From Chitinophagaceae bacterium (GTDB lineage Bacteria; Bacteroidota; Bacteroidia; Chitinophagales; Chitinophagaceae): 64,000 nucleotides of DNA. Under the pieces are notes generated by a model. That model saw only the letters and a list, made by a program, of their open reading frames with translations, searched no databases and had not been told where the DNA came from. Both the position numbers and the translations under genes were made by a program. This document shows, in pieces, positions 8,809-18,800 of this stretch. The stretch spans positions 372,001 through 436,000 of the forward strand of contig JADJVB010000013.1 of assembly GCA_016710745.1 (NCBI GenBank), given 5' to 3'. Positions within the stretch are counted from its first letter, which is position 1; each line of letters opens with the position of its first letter.

Positions 8809-9513
8809 TTATATCCCTGCATACAATAAAAATATGACCGGCTTTTTGTGAAAGTCGGTTTTTTCTTTTCGCCAATCGGCAATAGATTTGGTTTTAATAA
8901 ATTCATTGACGCCGGTCAATTCGGCAGCTATACACAGTTTGGTGGCAGGCTTGCATACTTTCAGCAACTGTTCAATCAGTTGATTATTTCGATAAGGGGT
9001 TTCAATAAAGATTTGTGTACTGTTTTTCTTCTGAGATGAAATTTCCATGGCAGCGATGGCCTTGTTACGTTCCCCGTTATCAATGGGCAGGTAACCTATA
9101 AATTCAAATTGCTGGCCATTCATACCACTTGCCATTAAAGCGAGTAATATGGAGCTGGGCCCTACCAGTGGTTTGATGGTGCTGTTCATTTCCTGAGCGA
9201 TGGCTACCAGTATTTGCCCCGGGTCGGCAACACCCGGGCAACCTGCTTCGCTGATAATAGCTATGTTATTACCCTTGCTGATCTTTTGTTTGAATGTGTT
9301 TATCAGTTCTGTTTCTGATTTGTGTATGGTAAACCATTCGTAATCATCAATCACTATTTCCTTACACATGGTTTTGAAAAAACGTCGGGCAGTACGCTCA
9401 TTTTCGGCAAATATGCATTGGCAGTTTTTTACAGATTCCAGGATATAGGGAAGAATGGTTTCAGTTGCCGACTCTTCCAGCACCGTTGGTATCAGGTAGA
9501 TCATTGAATTCAT
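8809..9513 (-). CDS. Short RsmI-like SAM-dependent methyltransferase (tetrapyrrole methylase fold)
   Basis: 234 residues. The tetrapyrrole-methylase/RsmI fold is shown by the N-terminal YLIPTVLEES, ISEAGCPGVADPGQ (the SAM-loop motif of RsmI), LVGPSSILLALMASGMNGQQFEFIGYLP and FIETPYRNNQLIEQLL. RsmI 2'-O-methylates C1402 of 16S rRNA. This copy is shorter than classical RsmI (~280 residues) and lacks its C-terminal extension; Bacteroidota often carry such a short paralogue of uncertain substrate. It starts two bases after the stop of the EI24 gene, so the two form one unit. Met4 is an alternative start. Confidence 0.85.
   Translation of the reverse strand: MNSMIYLIPTVLEESATETILPYILESVKNCQCIFAENERTARRFFKTMCKEIVIDDYEWFTIHKSETELINTFKQKISKGNNIAIISEAGCPGVADPGQILVAIAQEMNSTIKPLVGPSSILLALMASGMNGQQFEFIGYLPIDNGERNKAIAAMEISSQKKNSTQIFIETPYRNNQLIEQLLKVCKPATKLCIAAELTGVNEFIKTKSIADWRKEKTDFHKKPVIFLLYAGI
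8837..8864. terminator. Terminator hairpin inside the 3' end of the RsmI-like gene
   Basis: ACCGGCTTT and AAAGTCGGT pair around a short loop (one G-U type mismatch) and run into a T tract on the plus strand, with an A-rich left flank giving T on the minus strand. It serves the 8386 gene while lying within the last codons of the convergent methyltransferase gene. Confidence 0.65.
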
Positions 9514-9515
9514 AA

Positions 9516-10307
9516 TTAAATATTAGTATTTCCCTGCACCACCAATACACCATCAGTTTTAGCTTTATACAAGCTGATGGTTGCAGCAATTACTGCATAG
9601 CTTGGCGCCAAAAGCCATCCCAAAACCGGAATTAAATGCATCATGTAAAAAACAATTCCGTTACCGATAGCTAATCCTTTGTGCGCACCGATAAAGCGGA
9701 TGCTTTGTGATGTAGATAGTTTGTTTCTCTCGCAGCTGTAATCAAGCATGGAAAAGCCCAGGTAATAACATTCAACCAGTAATGCAAGGAGTGGTGTTAC
9801 CCAGCCAATCAATGGAATAAACGACAAGATCAGGATAGAAACCGTGTAAACGGTTTGCCAGAGCAGATTTCGCAAGGCTATCCTCACACCCCGGGCAATA
9901 TCTTTCAGTAGTTGTTTTAAACTGAATGGATATGCTCTACCCTCAATGATGGATTCTGTTTTTTCGCTTAAATAGGCGAACAATGGCGAACCAATGATAA
10001 GAAAAAGGTATTTGAACAACGAAAAGTAGAAAAGCAGGAGAATCAGGTTGAGAATGATCTGCCCGAATATTAGCAGAAAACTCAGCCAGCTGTTTTGCAT
10101 TTTCTCCATCCATTCGGCAACACCCTATTTCTGTAAGATCAATTCAATGGCGCTGTTACTCGAAATATAAAATAAGTAGATTCCACAACAAAACATCAAA
10201 GCGTATATAAATCCGGGAATAAGTATCCATTTCCATAACCGGTGCTTGATGATAAAGCGATGCGTATGAAAATAAGCCTGAATAGAAGTTATAATCTCTT
10301 TTAACAT
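9516..10307 (-). pseudogene. EI24/CysZ-like membrane protein interrupted by an in-frame TAG
   Basis: Two pieces in one frame make one EI24-domain protein. The 60-residue N-terminal piece (starts at 10307, MLKEIITSIQAYFHTHRF) ends at TAG (10125-10127). The same frame continues GVAEW and then MEKMQNSWLSF ... for 197 residues. No frameshift is needed: only the stop codon separates them. Together (~263 residues) they give the usual multi-pass EI24 layout with IARGVRIALRNL and the C-terminal FIGAHKGLAIGNG/LIPVLGWLLAPSYAVIAAT. EI24 proteins are CysZ-like inner-membrane proteins of mostly unknown substrate. A recent nonsense mutation, a sequencing error, or re-initiation at the ATG codons just after the stop (10109, 10100) are all possible. 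It is co-oriented with the RsmI-like gene, two bases apart. Confidence 0.7.
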
Positions 10308-10366
10308 GTATTTTTTCGTTGGCTATTGGTTTGTATCTTGTCTCCGGCATTAAAGTTAATACTATA

Positions 10367-10951
10367 ATGAGGAAATTGCCCACACAATTTTATGACAGAA
10401 TAAATGTTGTTTCCATTGCAGAGGAATTAATTGGGAAGATCCTGGTAACCCGATTCGATGGCATCATCACTTCGGGCAGGATCGTTGAAACAGAGGCCTA
10501 CATTGGGCTTGCCGACAGAGCCTCACACTCCTTTGCGGGTAAACGCACTCAGCGTAATGAACATATGTATGCCGGGGCCGGTACCGCCTATGTTTATATT
10601 TGTTATGGTGTACATCATTTATTCAATGTGATTACCAATAAAAAAAATATTCCGGATGCCGTTTTGATAAGATCGCTTGAGCCTATAACCGGGATACCTG
10701 TCATGTTAGCCAGAACCCGGAAGCAGCAATTGGACTACAGCCTCACCAAAGGACCGGGAAATGCGGCCAGGGCATTGGGTATTTCAAAAGATCAATCCGG
10801 TATTAATTTATTGAGTGATGAAATATTTATTGCGGATGATCAGTTTACCATATTGAACAATGCTATTGGAAAAAGTAAAAGAATAGGTATTGAAAATACG
10901 GCAGACGCGGTTTTGAAACCATATCGGTTTTATCTTAAGGGAAACAAGTAG
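10367..10951 (+). CDS. DNA-3-methyladenine glycosylase (MPG/AAG family)
   Basis: Base-excision repair glycosylase removing 3-methyladenine and other alkylated purines. The ATG at 10367 (MRKLPTQFYDRI) is chosen over the upstream ATG at 10319: it gives the family's usual N-terminus and ~194 residues, and the upstream extension lies over a promoter-like TATCTTG. Family signatures: GRIVETEAYIG (catalytic Glu in VETEAY), DRASHSFAGKRTQRNEHMYA, GTAYVYICYGVHHLFNVIT and LTKGPGNAARALGI. It diverges from the EI24/RsmI-like unit. Confidence 0.93.
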   Translation: MRKLPTQFYDRINVVSIAEELIGKILVTRFDGIITSGRIVETEAYIGLADRASHSFAGKRTQRNEHMYAGAGTAYVYICYGVHHLFNVITNKKNIPDAVLIRSLEPITGIPVMLARTRKQQLDYSLTKGPGNAARALGISKDQSGINLLSDEIFIADDQFTILNNAIGKSKRIGIENTADAVLKPYRFYLKGNK

Positions 10952-10974
10952 GTAAGCGGTTATCCCAATAAATA

Positions 10975-11005
10975 GATCCCGCCGGGTATCAATCCCGACG
11001 GGATC
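10975..11005 (-). terminator. Hairpin between convergent genes
   Basis: GATCCCGCCGGG and CCCGACGGGATC pair over 12 positions with one mismatch and a 7-base loop. It lies between the glycosylase stop and the end of the 11028-15551 gene. The T tract is weak on either strand, better on the minus strand. Confidence 0.55.
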
Positions 11006-11027
11006 CGGAAAGTAAACACACGCAATT

Positions 11028-14000
11028 TTATCTTATAACAACTTCACCCGTTTTAATGGTATTGCCATTGGCTTCTCTCAAAACAATATAATACAGGCCG
11101 GTTCCAAAGCGGCGCATATCTATAGCATGTAATTGATAGGGTTGTGTAACCGGGTATTCTTTGTTAAGTACCATTCTTCCCTCCGTGTCATAGATCGTGA
11201 TTCCCTGGGTTGTTTGGTTTGTAACAGAAGCGCCTGCGGCATAATACGACACGGTGAAATTCCCGTTATTCGGACTCGGAAATACAAACAACTTAGTGCT
11301 TGGATCGGCACTGATCTCTTTGAAAGCCGACTGGCAACTACCGGTAGCACTGGATACAATAACGCTGTAATTTCCGAGGCTGTTAACTGTGGCAATAAGT
11401 GAATTACCGGTTGCGCCGGCAACTAAAACGCCATTCAGGTACCAGGCGAAACTCAAGCCCGGAGAGGGTGCAATGTTAACCGTTAAAACAGACTGTTGCC
11501 CGGCAACCAATGCATTGAGCGATGCTGTGATCACAGGTAATGGTGTTATGTTCAATACAGCAGCACCGGAGGTAACCGTGCCGCCAGGAGCGGCGCCGGT
11601 AATCACGACGCGATATAAAAAGCCGTTCATACTTGCGGGCACTGCAGTTAAATTTAATGTAGAAGAAGTGGCACCTGAATAGACTCCTCCATTGCTTATA
11701 TTATTCCAGGTAATACCTGCATTGGTACTTTCCTGCCATTGATAAGCCGGTGTTGTGCCATTCGCGATGACCGTAAAACCTGCATTTGACCCCGAACAGG
11801 CTATAGCAACTGCAGGTTGGGTGACAATCGTTACCGGCACGTTCACAGTTAACAAACCACATCCCGAATTTATGGAAGGCGCACAGGTGCCACTTACCAC
11901 ACATCGGAATCCATAGCCACTCATGGTTCCGTTAGCAGGATTGATTGACAGGGTATTTGTTGTAACCCCTGAATAAGGTGCCTGGTTGGTCATATTGGTC
12001 CATGAACCGCTGCATCCGTTTGTGCTGATCTGCCATTGATACACAAGTCCGGTACCGGATGCAGATACACTAAAAGCGGCAGGGCTACCCGTATATACAG
12101 TTGAGCTGATTGGCGAACTGTTTAATACCGGTGCTGTTTGAACAGTTAGTATTACAGCAGCAGAAGTAGCCGTTCCACAAGACAAAACGCCGTTTACTAT
12201 AACACGATATTGGTAAGCCGACATGCCGGCAGTTACACCAGTTAGTGTTAAGGTTGGCGTTGTAGCACCGGAATAAACTCCACCATTGGTAACCGTATTC
12301 CAGTTGGCACCAGCATTGGTACTTTCCTGCCACTGGTAGGTAGGGTTGGTACCCGATGCGGTGACGGTAAAGCTGGTATTGGCACCCGCGCAAACCGTTG
12401 AAGAAACAGGCTGTGCAGTAATTGATACCGGTGTATTAACATTCAAAACCACGCAATTTGAAGTAACCGCTGGTGTACAAGTTCCAACAACCTGGCACCG
12501 GTAAGCATATCCATTCATCAGCACAGTAGCATTGGTGATGCACATTGTGGCTGTGTTTACGCCGGTGTATGGAGCGCCATTAACTAAATTGGTCCAAACG
12601 CCGGTGATACAACCTGTGGTATTTACCTGCCATTGGTAGGTGAGGTTACTACCTGTTGCGGTTATACTAAAACAGGCAGAATTAGGGCCGCCTCCACATA
12701 CCGTTGCACTGTTAGGCCCGCTGGTAATCACGGGTGCTGTGTTTACTGTTAAAACAGCAGCACTGGAATTTGTAGATCCGCAAACGATACTTGCCACACA
12801 CCGGTACTGATAGGCATTCATACCTGCAGTAACGCCCGCTATATTTAATGTGGCTGTATTTGCCCCGCTATACAGCCCGCCATTGGTAACATCAATCCAC
12901 GGACCACCGGCACCCGCGGTACTTAATTGCCACCTGAAACCGGTGGCCCCGCCTGCCGTTATACTGAAACTGGTATTGTTTCCTGCGCATACGGCTTGGG
13001 CAGCTGGTTGCACCGTGATAACCGGACCTGCTGTGCCTGTTATGGTGTAGGTAAGATTTACTGTTTGGGCAGTTGCACCGGTTGCTGTTCCGGTAATGGT
13101 AATTACATAGGTACCTGCCGTTAAACTATTGGCATTATTTAAATTTACAACAGTGCTGTTACCCGGTGTCACCGGATTGGTTCCGAATGTGATATTGGTA
13201 CCCGCCGGAACGCCGGCGGTAGCCGTTAACGTTATCGGATTAGAAAATCCGCCAATTGAATTGGTACCAAGCGTTATCGACATGGTTGCCGGGGCCGGAC
13301 AGCCGGAAACAGCCGGAGGAGGTGTAATAAAACTAAAGCCCGTTGGAACCGCTGTTTGTAACGGACTCTCCCAAACGCCACGGCCATAGGTAGCAACCCT
13401 TATCTTACCGGCAGCATATTGTATCTCAAGTTCATTGATGGCTACCATGGGTAAGTTATCCGAAAAATTCGTCCAGGTGGTTGCTCCCTCCTGCTGATAA
13501 AAAACGCCGATATTCATTCCAACATAAATGCCTCTTGGTGTACCATTATCAACGGCGATTGTGCGGCCAACGATATTGGGAAGATTGAAAGAGATATTGG
13601 TGAAATTGGCTCCACCATCAATGGAAACAAATACCCGGTTGGTGCTGCTGTTACAAACGATCCAAATTTTAGATGGATTGGTTGGGTCAACAACAATATC
13701 ATTAATTGCAGCAGGAGCCGACCGGGTTATCCAGTTAGCGCCATCGTTGGTAGTAACATATATCGTAGAACCGATAGTTGCGTAAATTGTTGTTGGGGCA
13801 GAGGGGGCTATTGCCATATCAGTAACCGTTGACGTGATCGTTCCTGCTGAAATATTTGTCCACGCCGAACCACTGTTGGTTGATTTATAAACCCCCGTCC
13901 AGCCACCATATACAATCGTTTCAATGGTCGGATGAATGCACAAAGGGGTAACCCAGTTACCGTTGCTGGGTTTTGGAAGACCTGAATAACTGTTACCACC

Positions 14001-15551
14001 ATTTGTGGACCGGTATATAGATCCGTTTTGGCTGGTACCCCAGATATTGAGATGGTTGGTAGGACTTACCAAACCTTCCATGCCATCGGCACCCAACCAA
14101 TCTACCCAGGTGGCAGATGCCTGCCTGGCTACCGACCCGTTGTCCTGCGCGCCACCGGTAATTACATTGGCATTGGTTTGCGAATTGGCGATCCGATAGA
14201 ACTGCCGTATACCCATACCCGCAGTAATATCGGTCCAGTTATCTCCCTGGTCGATACTTTTAAATAAACCACCATCCGAAATGGAATAAATGGTACTGTT
14301 TACCCAAAACAGGCCATGCACATCGGCATGATTATAACCAATACTGTTGGGTAGCGACCAGGCGGTGATGGCCGTAAAACCTGTTGCTTCATTTGTCGAC
14401 TTCCAGCAAATAATACCCGCTATATATACTTCTGCAGCATTGGTTGGCGATACGTCCATACCCATATCATAGGTAGCTTGCCCGGTGGTGCCTGTGCCAT
14501 TAGTTTCATAACCGAAATAATTGGTACCGGCAGCCGGACTGCCAACCACGGTTGTTGTAAAGGTTAAACCGGCATCTGTTGATTTATACATTCTGCCAAA
14601 CAGGCTTCCGGCGGCTTGCACCGCGTACACATAATTCGGATTCGCCGCGGATACGGCTACCAGTGTACGCCCGGTGTTGGTTATACCCTGCGCTGCACCT
14701 ACCTGCGTCCAGGTAACACCGTTATTTACCGAACGGTAAACATCGTTGCCACTGGCATACATGATATTCATATCGCCCGGTTTAAATTCAATATCTTCTT
14801 TGCTGCTGCTATGTACCTGAGTCCAGTTTGTTCCGCCGTTAGTGGATCTGAAAATTCCGTTGCCGGCGCAGGCGAACACGGTATTTGGTGCGCTGGGGTG
14901 AATCAGAATTTTTCGGATATTGCCCGTAGGGCCGCTGCCGGTATTTGCCCAGGTGGTTCCGCCATTGAGTGATTTGATGAGGCCATTGCCATTTGTGCCG
15001 GCGTATACAATATTTTGGTCAACGGGGTCAATGGTTATAGAAAAGATCGAAGTCCAAACAGCACTATTGTCCATGAGCGGTGTCCAGGTAGTCCCGCCAT
15101 TGATTGTTTTCCACATTCCTCCGCCCGGCGAACCGGCATAAATGATCTGTTCATTGGAAGGGTGAATGGCAATAGCGGTTAATCGTCCTGTTCCCGGATT
15201 CCAGCTGCTGGTTCTGTTCCAGGTTACCGGCCCCAGTTCAGTCCAGTTGCCGGCCTGTATCAGATTACTAGGGTTAGTAGCGCTGCTACTCAGGTAATTA
15301 TTCCAATCGGTTGCCGTAGATACATAACTTCCGTTTTCATCAACATGGAACTGTCTTTCGTACAACCAGCGTTGAAATTGTTTATATCCTGTTCCCTGGC
15401 CGGTTCCGGCGGTATCAAAATGCTTCTGTGCTATAATTTTAGCATCCTGCAAAGAGATATCATTTCTTTCCATTAATTCAAAGATCTGGATCTGGCCAAA
15501 AGATTGGGTTGCAAAAAATAGTAGTACAAGGGGGTAACAAATTTTTTTCAT
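11028..15551 (-). CDS. Secreted sortilin/BNR-repeat protein with Ig-like repeats and T9SS type A sorting domain
   Basis: 1507 residues. A signal peptide ends at about FGQ (~20). Residues ~50-720 form a sortilin/VPS10-like BNR propeller with many WTxxG/GGTTW blades (YAGSPGGGMWKTINGGTTW, VFVSIDGGANFTN). A ~90-residue linker follows, then about five Ig-like repeats (~820-1380) with the pattern QPxxxxVCxG...YQWQxSTNAG...YSGATTxTLxL. The last ~85 residues (KLFVFPSPNNGNFTVSYY ... GLYYIVLREANG ... GEVVIR) are a type A (Por) sorting domain for export and surface attachment via T9SS. Probably a cell-surface or released protein that binds glycans or particles; ligand unknown. It follows the metalloprotease gene on the same strand. 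Confidence 0.88.
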   Translation of the reverse strand: MKKICYPLVLLFFATQSFGQIQIFELMERNDISLQDAKIIAQKHFDTAGTGQGTGYKQFQRWLYERQFHVDENGSYVSTATDWNNYLSSSATNPSNLIQAGNWTELGPVTWNRTSSWNPGTGRLTAIAIHPSNEQIIYAGSPGGGMWKTINGGTTWTPLMDNSAVWTSIFSITIDPVDQNIVYAGTNGNGLIKSLNGGTTWANTGSGPTGNIRKILIHPSAPNTVFACAGNGIFRSTNGGTNWTQVHSSSKEDIEFKPGDMNIMYASGNDVYRSVNNGVTWTQVGAAQGITNTGRTLVAVSAANPNYVYAVQAAGSLFGRMYKSTDAGLTFTTTVVGSPAAGTNYFGYETNGTGTTGQATYDMGMDVSPTNAAEVYIAGIICWKSTNEATGFTAITAWSLPNSIGYNHADVHGLFWVNSTIYSISDGGLFKSIDQGDNWTDITAGMGIRQFYRIANSQTNANVITGGAQDNGSVARQASATWVDWLGADGMEGLVSPTNHLNIWGTSQNGSIYRSTNGGNSYSGLPKPSNGNWVTPLCIHPTIETIVYGGWTGVYKSTNSGSAWTNISAGTITSTVTDMAIAPSAPTTIYATIGSTIYVTTNDGANWITRSAPAAINDIVVDPTNPSKIWIVCNSSTNRVFVSIDGGANFTNISFNLPNIVGRTIAVDNGTPRGIYVGMNIGVFYQQEGATTWTNFSDNLPMVAINELEIQYAAGKIRVATYGRGVWESPLQTAVPTGFSFITPPPAVSGCPAPATMSITLGTNSIGGFSNPITLTATAGVPAGTNITFGTNPVTPGNSTVVNLNNANSLTAGTYVITITGTATGATAQTVNLTYTITGTAGPVITVQPAAQAVCAGNNTSFSITAGGATGFRWQLSTAGAGGPWIDVTNGGLYSGANTATLNIAGVTAGMNAYQYRCVASIVCGSTNSSAAVLTVNTAPVITSGPNSATVCGGGPNSACFSITATGSNLTYQWQVNTTGCITGVWTNLVNGAPYTGVNTATMCITNATVLMNGYAYRCQVVGTCTPAVTSNCVVLNVNTPVSITAQPVSSTVCAGANTSFTVTASGTNPTYQWQESTNAGANWNTVTNGGVYSGATTPTLTLTGVTAGMSAYQYRVIVNGVLSCGTATSAAVILTVQTAPVLNSSPISSTVYTGSPAAFSVSASGTGLVYQWQISTNGCSGSWTNMTNQAPYSGVTTNTLSINPANGTMSGYGFRCVVSGTCAPSINSGCGLLTVNVPVTIVTQPAVAIACSGSNAGFTVIANGTTPAYQWQESTNAGITWNNISNGGVYSGATSSTLNLTAVPASMNGFLYRVVITGAAPGGTVTSGAAVLNITPLPVITASLNALVAGQQSVLTVNIAPSPGLSFAWYLNGVLVAGATGNSLIATVNSLGNYSVIVSSATGSCQSAFKEISADPSTKLFVFPSPNNGNFTVSYYAAGASVTNQTTQGITIYDTEGRMVLNKEYPVTQPYQLHAIDMRRFGTGLYYIVLREANGNTIKTGEVVIR

Positions 15552-15749
15552 AATTCAGGTTTATTTGAGATTAAAAATTGAGCTATTATAAGTGTTAGAT
15601 CTAACCCTGCTGATTTCGGAAGAATATGTACGGCAAACCTCTATATTTTTATCTGTATAGCCAAAGAATTTTACGGTTTACTACGGGTTTTTGCCGTAAT
15701 CAATTGATTATTAAATAGGATGCCGGCTTTTTAGTTATAAATAAGGTGC

Positions 15750-15783
15750 AAAAAAATCCCCCCCGATTTAATCGGGAGGGATT
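15750..15783 (-). terminator. Rho-independent terminator of the metalloprotease gene
   Basis: Read on the minus strand, AATCCCTCCCGAT and ATCGGGGGGGATT pair around a three-base loop and run into seven T. It lies just after the stop at 15805. Confidence 0.85.
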
Positions 15784-15804
15784 GTATAACTGTTGCGTTA
15801 TAAT

Positions 15805-18800
15805 TTATAGAATAACTACTTTACAAAGCGACAGTCGGTTTCCGTTAACATCAGCAACTTCAACAAAGTAAACGCCTTTGCCATGGTTTCTCATGTCAAC
15901 CGGCATTCTGTCGTATGGTCTTCCTATAGCATAATTCTGTGTAAGTACTCTTACACCAGATGTAGTATAGACATTCAGGGTTCTTGGTAAATTCGTGTTG
16001 TTTGCAACACTATAGTACCTAACCTCAAATTGACCATTAGTTGGATTTGGATACAAGAAACACTTAGCTGATGCAGAATCCTTAATGGTTATCAAGTTTG
16101 ATGTATTGTTACATCCGTTCACATCAGTAACGTTCAGCACATAATCTCCTAAACCATCCACATTTACCGTAAGGTTTGCAGTTCCTATTCCACTCAATAC
16201 ACCCGGTGATGTTGCACCCAGTGATACACCATCGCGAATCCAGTTATAAATGGACGCCGCATTTGGACTAACAGTAGCAGACAAAGTAGTTTGCATACCC
16301 GGGAATAAACTGGTAGGATTAGCCGTGATCACAACCACTGGTAATGGATTAACAGTTAATATCCTGGCAAACGATGTAGCAGCTGCACAAGGTGCGGCTC
16401 CTGTAATTACAACACGATACTGATAACCAGTCATGGTTACCGGTGGCGCTGTGATAACTAAGGAAGCTGTTGTAGCACCGCTATACACACCGCCGTTTGT
16501 CACTGTAGTCCAAGGCGGGTTACCACTGTTGGTACTTACTTCCCAACGGTAAGTGAATGGTCCGCTGCCTCCGGCAACTACCGTGAATGTAGCCACTTTA
16601 TTAGTACAGATTGTTTGGTTAACCGGTTGTGTCGTAATCGAAGTTGGTGTGTTAACCGTTACCACCACCTTTCTTGGCGGCGACGTACATGGCGTAAGAC
16701 CAATATCAAAGTTAACTGAGTAACCTCCAGAAATAGATCCCTGGTCACCCGCTGCATCATCAAACACAAACAACTTCCAGGTACCATTCATATTACCTGT
16801 GAAGGTTGATAATACCGGGTTTGGCTGGTTAACCGTTCCAGGACCTGGAGCCGGCCAGTTGTCTGGTTCCGGTCCGATCGTGCCTATCAGGTTGGTAGGT
16901 TTGTAAGTGCCCGAAGGATTTGGTGCCGCTGCCATTGCTGGTGCGCCATCCTCAAAGGTATAGGTAGCACCTGCCGGGAATGATACGTTACCACCAACAT
17001 CAGACATTAAAATAACGTTCTGACCGGTTGGTGATTGTAACAGAATATCCACATCACTTGCCCAGGTATGACTGATACCTGAAACCGTAACCGACTTAAC
17101 CGTTGCTCCGGTAGGTGGCAAGCCAGAAACTACCAGGTTAGATGGATATGGAGTAGCTGTGCCCGAATTATTGATCGTAATTGGTGCAGGGTTGCTGTAT
17201 ACCAACGGAGGTGCCGGTACACTCTGCACGGTTACGTTATAGTTATACACGCCTGCCGCTGCCGGTTGTGTCCAAACGGTATCCCGCGGAGTACCGGTAT
17301 AGGGCGATGTTGCTCCTGCATCATTAAATAATCCCCCAATTGGAGACCAGGTAGCTGCCGTAGACGGAACACCACAGGTATAGACCAGATCGATACACCA
17401 CGAAGTAAGCGTACCCTGATCGCCTCCTGCACCATCAACCATAGCCAACGTATACGTACCATTTGGTGTAGCCCACAATGACGACCAGTTATTGGTAGTT
17501 GGAGTATAACCTGTTGGTCCTGCGTCAGGAGCAATTGTAGCATCCGCTTTAAACGTGCCCGTAAACGGACTTGCACCTCCACCTAAACTGGCAGTACCAG
17601 TTGAACTGATCTTGGTATTGGTGAAACCAGCCGTAGCACCTGCTCCACCTGATCCAGACAAGTAGTAGTCCAGGTTCAGAATTTGACCATTTGGTGCTTT
17701 TAGAGCCAGTGCCACATCACCTGCCCAGGTATGGGTCATGTTAAATGTAACCGACATCGATGTTATATTACAACTTGCCGGAACACCCGACACCGTTAAG
17801 TTACTGGTTGCACCAGCCGGATTATTGTCCGGAACGATAATGGATACAGGCCCAGAACAGAATTGCAGCGGCGTAGTCGTTGCTGAAGAGCTGACTAATC
17901 TAACCGGCGCATCCCCAAAGCACATGGCTACTGGATTTGGTGTAACCGTTGGTGGAGGAGGCGTATAGTTAATAAACGCTTGTGCCGAATCCTTACAACC
18001 GGTTGCAACATCTGTAGCTACAACAGTATAAGTTGTGTATGCCGTTGGAGCAGCCCAAACAACCGATGTATTGCTACCTGCATAAGGTATTGTTGTTGCA
18101 GAATCTAAATACAAACCTGCAAAAGGAGTCCATACATAAGTAAGAACCGGACCACCGCCACCACCTGGTACGGTATAGTCGATTTTCACTGTCCATGAAG
18201 CCAGGGTTCCCAGATCACCAGGACCGCCATCACACATAGCCAGTGTCCAGGCACCATTGGTTGATGGGCCATTGGTATACAAGGTTGTAAAATCGGTCTC
18301 TGTTGATACAAAACCAGTTGGGTTTTGAATGACAGCACCCACAACTGGTGTATTGATCGCATCAGCTCTCCATGCTGTAGCATTGTTATAGATGAATGGA
18401 GCAGCATTAACCGTGCTCCAGGCAGTAGTACCCGTACGGCTTACTGTTGCACCATACCAACCCCAGGTAGGAACACCCGAAACAGGGCCGGTAAACAGGC
18501 CAGTACCATATTTGTACAAATTCAGAATCTTGCCGTTAGGCGCTACTAAGTTGAAGATCATATCTCCAGGATAGCTATGCGACATATTTAAGGTAACCGA
18601 TACATTGGTGATGGTGGCATTAGCCGGTACACCCGCAACGTTGATCACATTATTTACCCCATTGGCTGTGTTATCAGGAACGGCCAGGTTAATAGCACCT
18701 GAGGTTGCTGTAACTGCACCCGGTACCGGTGGAGGCGCAGAGCCTACCGATAATTTGGTACTAAATATACCTACAACACCGCCACAACCTGTGGCCGGAG

